NCBI GenBank assembly: GCA_016584305.1
Contig: JACEEZ010026147.1
Coordinates: 27,501-91,500, forward strand
Direction of reading: 5' to 3'
Length of the DNA stretch: 64,000 bases
DNA from: Chionoecetes opilio
Lineage: Eukaryota > Arthropoda > Malacostraca > Decapoda > Majidae
The stretch's first letter is position 1, and every line of letters begins with the position of its first letter. Below the pieces are notes generated by a model, which saw only the letters and a program-made list of their open reading frames with translations, was not told the origin of the DNA and made no database searches. The position numbers and the translations under genes are program-made. This document shows, piece by piece, positions 38,984-50,101 of the stretch.

Positions 38984-40876
38984 CACTGTCGACAAAAAAA
39001 ATCGAAGATATGGTTCTGGACTAAATGAAGCTGATTATAAGTAAATCGACCCTGCTGAACTCGAATCTGAATGTTCAATTAACTCTATCACGTCCAGTTT
39101 TTTAGAACCAGACGCATTCATGAAAAAATTGGGTAAAATCAGCAGAAATAGGTTTCACCAATGTTTTCATTTTAAACTCTTAATCTTTTCTTTTCTCAAG
39201 CCTATTTAGGGCAGTGCAGTGTTTTTGAGTCAGTGTGGTTTTGTGCAGTGAGCATTGGCGAGGGTTAGCAGGCTGTGTAGTACTTTTTTACCTACTGATC
39301 GTTAAGCTTGACATATGTTTAAACATTTTTTTTTCTTTGCAGATATGATGTGTTTGATTTAGTGAGTCCTAATTTTAGTTGGTTTACGTATATAGTACCT
39401 TGTACCGGGCTGTGATGGAGCGCCGTAACTGTGTGAGCATCGGACAGTTTTTGTTACATATGTGTGAATTTTTACCCCGACAGTCTGAAGAAACCTCTTA
39501 CAAAGAATGTTAAAGCAGCTTATCTGCATTACTTCAAGTGCCGTATAGGTGATTAAGATAGAAAGTGGCCCCTCACGTAGCATGCAACCCCTGTGTGAAC
39601 ACTTGAATAAATGGATGCGTGGCAAAGGGCCCATCAGGCATGGCATTCGGCATCCCAATGGTTTGGCGTGAACAAAAGGATCACAGTACTGACTGCTACT
39701 TCTGCCTCACTAACATCAAAGGATATTCAGTAAAAACGCGAGCTAATCAGGTATCCTGACGTACCTTCTGCCATCAGGCCTGTGCCACATGGTCCTGATC
39801 CCCATTTTCCAAATGTTCCAATTGCAAGTGCTATAAGTGAATCAGATTCGAACGAGGAGGATAATCCCATGGATACAGACTTTCAGAAATGGCAGACAAC
39901 AGAGAGCTCTAAATTCATCAGTCAGAAAATGCTACATGACTTGCTAGGGACCTAGATCTACCCAAGGAGTACAATTATTCCTTGGATCTCGTCTCAAGTA
40001 ATGGAATTTCGTACAAGAAGGAGTTCTCATCACCACGTTTTCGTCGTAGACATAAGAACTTTCAAGCTTCTTCAGATGGAACACAGCTCTGTTACTGCTT
40101 TGATGTTGACACACTAATGGAACAACTTCGTGAGTCTCACACTTATGATAAGAGTGAGTGGCGGCTGTTCATAGATTCAGGAAAAACACGCTAAAGGCCG
40201 TTCTTCTGCATAAAGGAAATAAGCTTTCCGAGTGTTCCAATTGCGCATGGCCATGAAATGAGTGAAACTTATGAACTATGAAGACTTGTTATCTGCTGTT
40301 AATATGAAGAACATCAGTGGAATCTGTGTGGGGACCTGAAGGTAATCTCCTTGCTTTAGGACTCCAGTTAGGTTACACTAAGCACATGTGTTTTCTTTGT
40401 TTGTGGGACTCTAGAGCGCGACAGCAAACATTACAACAAAGGAATGGCCAGCACGACCGAAGACTCACCTGGCAGTTCAACAGTATGTACAAACCTCTTG
40501 TTGACAGTGAAAAGGTGTATATAAAGTCAAAATTTACTGTGATTTGGCTTATTTCGGATATTTCCAAGATGTGGCACACTTTCGGATTATTTGAACATAT
40601 TTAAGTATATTTTTTTGCCAGATATGTACATTACGGTCTAATAAGCCGCAGGCACCACCAGAATTTAATTACGATAATATATATTAACGTAGGGGGATTG
40701 TTTCGATTAATTTATAATATATATACGTTATAATTATAATAGCTATTAAAATTTAAAATGCCGATATTCAAAACTATACGTGCTAGAGAAAAAGCAATGC
40801 CATTTTTGAATCAGCAGTGAAAATGTTTTTCCAACCACACACAATGAACCAGAACCATTTTTGGTGTCGACCAGTG
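38984..40876 (+). mobile_element. DNA transposon of the WRLFIDS family, inserted in the LINE
   Basis: Ends are inverted: CACTGTCGACA at 38984 and the complement of CACTGGTCGACACC ending at 40876, each followed by a TGGTTCTGG stretch. The interior (plus strand, broken) encodes SEWRLFIDSGK, LGLQLGYTKHMCFLCLWDSR and related pieces. The insertion site cuts the LINE between AAGATAT and TATTGTGATAACTAGGGA, so the LINE is older. Confidence 0.7.
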
Positions 40877-40899
40877 TATTGTGATAACTAGGGAAATGT

Positions 40900-42126
40900 G
40901 AGGAGGGTATAGAAAAAATGAAAACATTTAAATCGCCAGACCAGATAAAGTGTATCCAGGTATTAAAGAATGCAAGGAGTTGTTAGTGTCATTAGTGCAC
41001 ATTTTTAGGAATCGGTTGAGATAGGCGATGTGCCATTATTGTGGAGGAAAGGAAATGTTGTTCCCATATTTAAGAAGGGAGACAGAGGACTAAAGTCAAA
41101 TTATCGACCGTAAGTCTAACATCAGTGTGGGTAAATATTGGAATCTATTATTCAAAAAAACATTAGAGAGCACTTAGATAACATAGTTTGATCAATGATT
41201 CACAACATGGATTCACCAAGGGTAGGTCATGTCTCACCAATTTATTGAGTTTTTATAGGAAAGTTTATGAGACGGCAGATAATGATAAGGATTATGATAT
41301 AATATATCTGGACTTTAGTAAGGCATTTGACAAAGTACCACAACGACGACTCTTAAATAAGGTTAGGGCTCATGTATAGATGGGAAGGTTCTTCATTGGA
41401 TCAGAGCTTGGCTAAGTAATAGGCAACAAAGGGTTACAATTAATGGTTCCAAATCTGAATGGGGACTGGTGACAAGTGGAGTTCCACAAGGGTCTGTTTT
41501 GGGCCCATTACTATTTTTGATTTACATCAACGACTTGGATAGTGGGATTATCAGTGATATCAGCAGTTTGCTGATGATACTAAGTTAGGTAGGATTATTG
41601 GATCACAGTCTGACGTAAACATATGCAGGAGACTTAGATAAACTTAACGAGTGGCAGTCAGATGGCAGATGGAATTTAATATTGATAAATGTAGTGTTAT
41701 GAATGTTGGTAGAAAAAACCCTGGTAATAGATACACCATAAGCAATGTATCGCTGAAAAGATCAGAAGGTGAAAAAGATCTTGGGTGAGGGTGAGCCCAG
41801 ACCTCCGACCTAGGAAACAATGTATTGAGGCCAGAAATAGAGCTAATAGAGTATTAGGATTCATTACCAGGAGTGTTAAAAGTAGAAGTGCGGAAGTTAT
41901 TCTAAAGCTTTATCTGGCTCTAGTCAGGCCTCACCTAGACTATGCAGTTCAGTTTTTGGTCTCCATATTACAGATGGATATAGTGTTGTTAGAAAAAGTG
42001 CAGAGAAGGATGACCAAAATGATACAAGGGATGCGTAACTTTAGTTATGAGAGGAGATTGAAGTTATTAAAATTACACTCACTCGAGAGACGCAGAGTAA
42101 GGGGCGATCTGATAGAAGTTTTTTAA
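40900..42126 (+). pseudogene. LINE reverse transcriptase remnant
   Basis: The RT reads across frames: LWRKGNVVPIFKKGDRG, then [47 protein letters not shown], a damaged FADDTKLG active site (near 41570), then ARNRANRVLGFITRSVKSRS and the thumb region to LKLHSLERRRVRGDLIEVF. At least five frameshifts are needed to read it through. Confidence 0.85.
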
Positions 42127-42567
42127 GTGGATAAAGGGATTTAATAAAGGAAGGTAGGAAAAGTTCTTACGGCTTTTAACCAGGTAGAACAGAAGTACGG
42201 ATTCAAGCTGGAAAAGCGTAGATTTAGAAAGGAAATAGGGAAAAACTGGTTCACAAATAGGGTGGTGAATGAGTGGAATGGTCTCAGTAGACAGGTAGTT
42301 AGTGCGAGTCATTAGGGAGCTTTAAAGGGAGACTGGATAGGTTCATGGATGGGGATGAAAGGTGGATGTAGGTAGTGTTAGGTGACAGGAACTACCACGT
42401 GTAGGCCTCGCGGCCTCTTGTAGCTTCCTTATTTTCTTATGTTCTTATGTTCTAATCAAAAAGTTAACTTCGTTAACCGTTAATCCGTTAACCAAAAAAT
42501 TAACTTCGATAACCGTTAATCAGTTAATTCTTTAAAAATGTAACGGAAGTTAACGATAAACCGTTAC

Positions 42568-42662
42568 CGTAGATAACAGTAAAGTCGCCACCTGCAGTAA
42601 TGTCGCCAGGCGCCATATATTACGAATTATAGCATTACTACTGATTTTTATGTGCCACTGAA
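42568..42662. repeat. Left-end fragment of the TACCGTAGATAACAG family
   Basis: TACCGTAGATAACAGTAAAG followed by TCGCCACCTGCAGTAATGTC and ACTACTGATTTTTATGTGCC match 25144-25240 and then stop. Confidence 0.75.
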
Positions 42663-43006
42663 AGGCCTCTTTCATTTGCGACATTTCAAGAACCAGTTCA
42701 CGGAACCCAAGAGTTCAGGCGTTCCATTTGCGCACGAAAACCTGGGTCCGAGGCGACGCGCGTAGTGACTCAGCAAAACCCGTGAACTTTCTCTACTCAC
42801 ATAGGCAGGTGGGTAGCTTGGGTAGAGTTTTCAGTTCATAACAAACAATGGTCGCCTTGGGCCCTATTTCTCTTATCGTGAACGGCTTTTCGCATGCATG
42901 AGTCGGAGAGGATGTCAGACGGCATAAACAAGAGGCCCTGGTGGAGGCCATGCGTTCCCGCGATCTTAAACTTGATATGATCCCTTCACATAACAGCTAG
43001 CTGAGT

Positions 43007-43369
<363 letters not shown>

Positions 43370-43683
43370 GATGGTTCATCAAGTTGTTTGTTTTGAGAGG
43401 ATCTGTCGCTTCAGGATGACACACAGCAGAAGGAGCCGGAGAGAGGCGTTGGTCCTATACGGCAAAATATTCGATTTTTTTCATCATCAGTGACTCTTGC
43501 TGACACATAGCACTTATATATCATGCATCAGTATACTATAATACTAAGATAATAATATAGTGTTGTGATTTATATAGCCAACACAAGAATTGCTTGTTTG
43601 AGGTATAAACAAGATACAAAAGTAGAACAATTTTAATTTACTGATAACATCACGTTCTTTCAATTTGACGGCGCCAATAATTA

Positions 43684-46094
43684 CACTGGGGAACAAATTT
43701 TTGTTGAGTTAGGTCTGACACTTGTTATTAAGTAATTTTTGGGTGCTGAATCCAAAACTGATCTCAGTTTTTCTCTATCACGTCAAGTTTTTGAACTGTA
43801 GGATTTCGTTTTCTTAAAAATATGAAAAATATGTACATAACAGTAACAGTGCTTATTTTATAAAAGTTGCAATGTTACATACAATGAAAATGAAAAATAG
43901 GCATGAATAGAATGTTTATTTAAACATTATCATGTTTTTAGAAAGGATAAGGCTATAATTGTGTGCAGGTAAGGTAAAAATTTACGTTTGTAGCTTTGTC
44001 TGGAGTGTTCAACTTGGGACTATCGCGTTTGCATGCTCCAACAATAGTCAGCCATCATATGCACATCCCGTCTACCTGGTAACGTTCTTCCATAACCTTC
44101 AATCTTGGTGAAATCGTTCACCTTGCTCGTCGCTAGCAGCACCAAGATTTTCCGGAAGTTGGCAAGATGGCTATGCAAAAAATTTACTTTAATACTCATG
44201 TTGCAACCAGCGCTTTGTAGCTCTCCAATAGTTTCTGAACAATTTCTGTGTAATTACTTGCCGTGTATTTCCAAGAAAGTTCTTGACGACGTCTTTGAAT
44301 GATAGCCAAGCATCTCTTTTCAAGGTCTGACATAGTACCGTTGAAATGTTCATCTTTGATTAGCTGTCGAATTTGTGGACCATCAAACACACCGGCTTGA
44401 TTTTTTCAATTGACAGTCAGAATGCCAAGATGATGTACTTCAAACAGTCGCCATCAGTTGACAATGCTTTTACAAATTGTTTCATGAGACCTAGTTTATG
44501 TGCAGAGGTGGAATATTATTTTCTTCCTGTCAACAAGTGCTCATGTACAATGTTAGGATCTCCAGGTTTAAGATCAGATCTCGAGCAATTCGTCTGAACC
44601 CAATGCTTCTCTCGAGCTCTGCTATCCCACATACAAGAAGCAGGGATACACGTTGTTGACCAAGAAGGACAGGACACCATTTTAAGGTCAACACAGATGA
44701 TCCAATTGTGTTTGTCATATTGCAATAACTCAATGACTCTCTTTACATCTCCATATTCTTCACGAAGACAGACCGAATGCCAATAGGGACTGCGCCAAAC
44801 AAATTGCCATTGTGTAGAAGGACACACTTCAAGCTCCGCTTTGAGCTATCAATAAACAATCGCCATTCATTTGGATTGTAGATTGAAAGCCTAATTCCTT
44901 CATAAACCAGGAATGTTATGGCAAAACACAAAACCGCTGGCACTTCGAAGTACTGCAGAAATGTACTTTCTCTGGTTCGAAAGTATGATACCTTCACTCC
45001 TGTTCAAGTATATTTTTCTCGTTCAGGTCTTGATGCTAGTATTTCTGAAGCTTTTTTGGATAGGCCCAAATCACGTGCTAAATCATTCAACTCGTGCTGA
45101 TCAAATCCCCTACGAACTGAATCCTCGTGAATGTCAAAATCTGCATCATTGCTGTCACTGCGTTCTTCAACATCACTCAGATCTTCTAGAGGAGGTAGTT
45201 GTTCGAAAACTGGCACTGGAATTTCAGCTGAATGAGGCATTGGTCTTATAGCTGACGCTATAATTAGATATTCTATTTTACTTTTATTTTTATTTTTAAA
45301 TCCTGATGTTTTCACTAAACAGAAGTAACAGTCTGTGGAATGATCTTTTGCTCTCGCCAAAACCATGGGATACCAATGCCAACTTTTCACGTGTTCCTTT
45401 GGTCCACATCCGTAATCTCGCGACACACTGCTTGCACACTTGTGAGGGGCCCATAGCTTTGTTGATCACCGAGTTTCACTTTAAAATATGCGAAATATGC
45501 TTGTTTGACAAATACGCTGATGCTTGCCCTCTGACTTGGAATGATAAACTACCACTATATAGCAGAAGGAGTCAGGGTTGTTTTAGGCATTTACGACAGA
45601 CGTAGCAGGAGCAGACATGATCTGAAACAAACAGAAATATATACCTATGTAAATAAAACACGAAGCTGGAATAGTTACAAGCTTTGAAAAAAAAAAACAG
45701 CATAAAACGAAATATAAATTACAATGGTATGTTGTTACAAGGTTAAGAGAAAAGCCATAACAAATCCTCCTAATTCCTACTATCCTAGCTTTCTGTTTGC
45801 AGATATTGATAGTACTGACCTATTGGGAGCTGCACACACCTCTCACCGCACTGTCTCAATTGTAACTGCACAAACAAGTTGCCACATAGCTCTCGATGAG
45901 TCAAATCGTATCAGCTGGCAAGTTTACTACCTCAACGTGGAATTTTGCTTATCTGGAGGGTAAGCTGTGGAGAAAAAACTTGACGTGCTAGAAAAAAACT
46001 GACTACAGATTTGGAATCAGCATGCCAATTTTAGTCTAAATAAGCTCAAAAATCTAACTCAACAATTTTTTTTTCTTCAAATTGTTCCCCAGTG
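43684..46094 (-). mobile_element. DNA transposon of the WRLFIDS family, with TIRs and 5-bp target duplication
   Basis: The ends are inverted repeats starting CACTGGGGAACAA, containing TTGTTGAGTTAG and a shared CACGTCAAGTTTTT further in. AATTA flanks both sides (43679-43683 and 46095-46099). A broken ORF runs on the minus strand from about 45620 to 44020. At 2411 bp it is the clearest copy in the window and is not coding-competent. Confidence 0.8.
44020..45620 (-). pseudogene. Transposon protein remnant (WRLFIDSSK...GERFHQD family)
   Basis: In order on the minus strand, across several frames: KLGDQ and a Cys-rich N-terminus; SWHWYPMVLARAKDHSTDCY; a Pro-rich linker then an acidic SDSNDADFDIHEDS; PNEWRLFIDSSKRSLKCVLL with HNGN; HNWIICVDLKMV; MWDSRAREKHW; IKLGLMKQFVKALS; FDGPQIRQLIKDEHF; FLHSHLA; and GERFHQD then RDVHMMADYCW. 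I know this arrangement as a frequent uncharacterised protein in arthropod genomes. The Asp of LFIDSS, the Asp of ICVDLK and the Glu of GERFHQ could be a DDE triad, but that is inference. Confidence 0.7.
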
Positions 46095-46099
46095 AATTA

Positions 46100-48120
46100 T
46101 CAAGGTAAATGCAACAACTTTTATATCTTGATTATAATCCAAGTAATTAGGGATCCTTGTTCAAATTTCGATCAATTAAGTATGCACTTCTTACTGCATT
46201 ACAGTTACAAATCTGTATGTGATTACAAATTGTGGTTTTCACAAACATTTAGCCACCCTAATCATGTCATAAAATCATTAAGGTAAAGCCACTGGTGATG
46301 ATAATAACATAAAACATTGAGTTATTCCATCTAATGCTGGTAAAATATACGGTTGAGTATTATTGAGCATACCTGTTCTGTACAAACATGTATTTTACAA
46401 TACTGTGTACAATATTCAATATAGATAAGAGTAAGTTGGACTTATACGCACACACATTTTATAGTTTAATAAGTACAAAGCCAAGGAAGCATTTATGTAG
46501 TATTTGAGTAAGGGAGCTCCTTAATGAGAAGGGAAGGGAAGGTATATCAAGATCCAAGGATGATTGTAATGATTACACTAATTAGTATTCCGTGTCAAGG
46601 TGCGGCACACGTGTGAGGGTGAGGGAGTGTGCGTAAAGACGAGTTGGCACCTCGTACATGAGGGCTGTGAGCAAGGCTGTGAGTCACACCTCTGAGGTAC
46701 TGGGCAGGAAGCCAGCAACAAAGGTAGTTGGGCCAGCAACGACGATCTCTCCGAACTTCGTTTCCTAACGACGAAAGCTACAAAGCCTCCCTTTTCGGTC
46801 GTTAACGTGTCGGAAGGCGCTGACTGGCTAAGGCGAGTAATGACGTCATCAAGCGCGTCATCAGCCACCAGCCAATGATAAACAGTTTTTAAAACTTCTC
46901 GACCAATCACAAGTCAGCGAGACATATTTCCGGGGAAGAATGGCATGCCAGACTGCCTCTCCCCGCCTTGTCCCCGTCATCTCAAACTAATTCTCGTTTT
47001 ATTCGGAATGCTTGCGTTTTAAGGAGTTCTAATGTATCAGAAAGTAAGATGTATAAGTAAGGAGCCTGTGTTGCTAGTGTTTTGGTGGTAGAAGGTGCAT
47101 GTGTGTGTGGGTTGAAATAGTGAATATTTGTGATATGGGGAGGCCCGCGGCAAGGCCTCTCAGTCACTCTGCCTCGCCATCAGTCACCTCATCATAACAT
47201 CTTTAAATCACCCTTATTTAAGGTGACACACGGTGCTACATTGATTTAGATAATGACAAGTATATATAACATCTCATCATAATCACTAAGTTGTATAATA
47301 ACGAGTAATAAGACGTTTAATCCTGCCCAAACCTAGTGGCGGAGGAGCTGGCGGCTCCAGCGGCGCCGCCACTCAAAACTTTTGAGTAAAAACCCGCAGT
47401 TATCCGCCTCACCTGTGCCTTCCTGAAGAAGACAGTCAGCTCCCACACCTGTGATAGCACCAGGGATCATAGGATTCCTCAAGGGGTTCTCGCTCCCCTA
47501 CTAAATATTACCAAAGACATCTATCTCCCTTCGTGAAGTTGGTGTTGATAGCCACCTCACGGGCTTCATGCTGCTGCTGCTGCTGCTGCTGCCGAAGGCC
47601 GCGCTGCCAGACGTAGATGAGTCCCTTGCTTGTATTTCATCTCTTTACTCATATATATGAATAATATCCATCCAAATGCAATCATATGTCTACATTCACC
47701 TATAAAAAAGATATTTCATAGCATACCAAGCAATAATGAGCATGTCTGGAGACTTCCGACCTCTGCTAATACCGGTCTTGAGCAGTCGTTGGCCAGTGTG
47801 CACGTTAACGACGAAATCGACGAATTTTCCGCGCTGTGGGTTCCGTCGTTGGACTAACGACCAAAAAAAGGTCTTTAAGTGTTTTGTGGCTTCTGGCCCT
47901 GACACTGTCGTAGTAGTGCACTGTGCCGCACACTGTACAGTATAGTGTGTGCGCGGCGCCTGGTTGTTGTGTGAGGATCCCGCAGGCAGAGTGGGTAACG
48001 ACGACACCTGTACAGTTTATAACAGTGAAAAAACATCCTGCAGCGACTTGTTTTCATAGAATTCTTACGTACGTATACTGTATTCATTTTGGTAAAGACA
48101 CTCACGAGTCACGATAGCTT
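46100..48120. other. No gene seen; GC-richer around 46600-47000 and 47300-47600
   Basis: A (CTG)8 run is at 47568. TAACGACGAAA words occur at 46765 and 47805, hinting at a shared repeat. No exon with family support. Confidence 0.4.
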
Positions 48121-48129
48121 AAAAGTCCC

Positions 48130-48280
48130 AGCGACTCCACTTTCCCCGGCGGGCTGGGTAGTTCCGAATGGCATGATGATGTAACCTACTTAATTGTCAT
48201 ATTAAGTAGTCAACATAATGCTCGCCGATATCAAGTATCTCAGCTACCCAACCCGCCGGGGGAATGAAGTGGAGTCGCCA
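48130..48280. repeat. 150-bp near-perfect hairpin (MITE-like)
   Basis: GCGACTCCACTTTCCCCGGC GGGCTGGGTAG at the left mirrors CTACCCAACCCGCCGGGGGA ATGAAGTGGAGTCGC at the right, with a second stem CTACTTAAT/ATTAAGTAG at the centre. Confidence 0.75.
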
Positions 48281-48386
48281 GGCCAAAGCTATGGTGAGTG
48301 GCCCTGGCAAACTGAATTATAGTTGGGTGTTACTTTATCGGTATTCCTTTTGTTATTTTTTATTGTTTTTAATGTCTTTATATGTG

Positions 48387-48417
<31 letters not shown>

Positions 48418-48623
48418 TGCGATGTTACTGGCTCATATAGCAAACAAGGCTCACTGCAATGTTGCTTTGAGGTAGCACTACAACCCCAGTGCGAGCCTCC
48501 TTGGGCTGGTTGCCGGTACTTCGATGCTGTGTGGAGTGGTGAGCAGAGGTGTTACTGATTGGCAAAATATAGATGTAGAGCTAGTGCTGCGTTCGTGCTC
48601 TTCATTATGAAAAAGAAAGAAAG

Positions 48624-48976
48624 ATGGAAGCAAAAGGTTCAAAAGACAAAGTTATAGTGGGACGTTTCAAGTGAGTCCGAGCCACCTCTTTGTAACACAA
48701 GATAACGTTGTGGAATTTCCTTCCTAGAGGCAATAGGGGGTGTGAAATGCGTCATTGAACCCTTATCACCTCGTTTTATATATTGATCTGATAACGTTGT
48801 TGGGGTTACGTCCCTGTGGTCATGCGCATGAAAGGGAAAGCGTCTGTGTGATCACTCAAACGTCATTCGTGTGCAGGATCAACAAAAGGCCGAGGCACAA
48901 CAACAGCTTCAAGCAAAGGCCACGTACTAAGTACACAAAATCCTTCTGCCGCCTCGCAAAATACAAAGTAACATAA
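48624..48976 (+). CDS. Possible two-exon small basic protein, 48 aa, unknown
   Basis: ATG at 48624 opens 47 bp ending TTTCAA|GTGAGT; an acceptor tcgtgtgcag|GATCAA at 48877 restores frame and runs 100 bp to TAA at 48974-48976. The joined product begins MEAKGSKDKVIVGRFK and ends KSFCRLAKYKVT; it is very basic (Lys/Arg-rich), with no membrane segment. I do not recognise it. The strong donor, good acceptor and matching phase argue for it; small size and lack of a known family argue against it. It could also be an internal or terminal part of a larger transcript. Confidence 0.35.
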
Positions 48977-49308
48977 AGGTTCCAGTTCATTGTTCAGAAG
49001 TGTTGGTGACCTGAGGCACCTCACCACCCATGCGATGCCTCACTACTCAAGGCGCGAAAATCGTGAGCTGCATGACCTTGGACAGGACTCTGCCGTTACA
49101 TGACGGACCGCTGGCGCTCGCTTGACAGGCTCGCCGAGTGCGCGACCTCGAACTTTGACGTAACATAATGCTTGTCTCGTGAGAGCTAGCGTGGGCTTCC
49201 ATGAGCGGTGGAAGTCGTGGCTGTTCCGCGGAGCACCAGATATTGGTCATTGCTGAAGTGCTGCTCTGAAAAGTGAAGCTTTGTCAAAATATTGTACTTA
49301 AACATTAC

Positions 49309-49311
<3 letters not shown>

Positions 49312-49381
<70 letters not shown>
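49312..49381 (+). repeat. (GA)n microsatellite
   Basis: GA repeat upstream of Ig gene A. Confidence 0.97.
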
Positions 49382-49382
<1 letters not shown>

Positions 49383-49833
49383 TGGTGTTTTCCGTCTTTA
49401 CAATATTACGTAACTAACACAATAACTCGTGTAAACAACAAAAAATACCGGGGACTCTTTTTCTTCTTTTCTTATTTCCTATTTAGCCGCAACAATAATT
49501 GTGTGAAAGATATATTGTTTCCTATTATGTGGCCTTCAGCATTTTTTTCCTAGTCGTTGAACACGTCATTGCATTCGAAACTCACTTCTTTAATAAGTCT
49601 TTAACATAAACCCTCTTATCTTTTGATGAATTTTTTTAGTAGGTTTTTTACTTAAGTTTACGAAGGAAAGTAAAAGCTGCATCTTATCATTATCTTCTAT
49701 TGTTTTGTTCTCTCCATGTTGGCTTATTCCCCCATGTTAACAAGACATGCTGGATAATTTATCACTAATGCATTTCTCCCCACCCACAGGCCCTCACGCC
49801 CGCATCAGGCCGCGAAACGACGAGAGAAAACAG

Positions 49834-49839
49834 TATATA
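49834..49839 (+). promoter_or_regulatory. Possible TATA box of Ig gene A
   Basis: TATATA lies 119 bp before the start codon in otherwise mixed sequence. If used, transcription would begin about 49862, so the (CA)n tract at 49866-49953 would sit in the 5' UTR. This is inference from position only. Confidence 0.3.
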
Positions 49840-49863
49840 GGACGCTTGTCTGGCTGATCTCCC

Positions 49864-49865
<2 letters not shown>

Positions 49866-49953
<88 letters not shown>
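49866..49953 (+). repeat. (CA)n microsatellite just before the Ig gene A start codon
   Basis: 44 CA units ending five bases before ATG; probably part of the 5' UTR if the TATA box at 49834 is used. Confidence 0.97.
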
Positions 49954-49954
<1 letters not shown>

Positions 49955-49957
49955 GTC

Positions 49958-50015
49958 ATGCAGCCAGCCATGAAGTCTTACATTCTCCCCGTCCTCTGTG
50001 TATCCACCTTGCTTG
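49958..50015 (+). CDS. Ig gene A exon 1 (signal peptide)
   Basis: ATG at 49958 follows the (CA)n tract. It encodes MQPAMKSYILPVLCVSTLLG, a short signal peptide; a second Met at codon 5 is an alternative start. The donor is CTTG|GTATGT, phase 1. Confidence 0.8.
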
Positions 50016-50045
50016 GTATGTGAGCTTGAAAAGAGCAAATGACCT

Positions 50046-50101
<56 letters not shown>

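Larger units (their letters stand above)
36890..42452 (+). mobile_element. Decayed CR1-type LINE retrotransposon, split by a DNA transposon
   Basis: A non-LTR element runs left to right. ORF1 remnants (36920-37395) are followed by endonuclease remnants (37566-38270), then reverse transcriptase (about 40900-42126), and a 3' tail ending in repeated TTATGTTC at 42452. A DNA transposon occupies 38984-40876; the endonuclease-RT linker resumes after it. Frameshifts and stops throughout make it inactive. The RT motifs ([43 protein letters not shown]) place it among CR1-like LINEs. Matching 3' tails occur at 4430-4515, 9440-9720 and 60056-60121. Confidence 0.85.
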
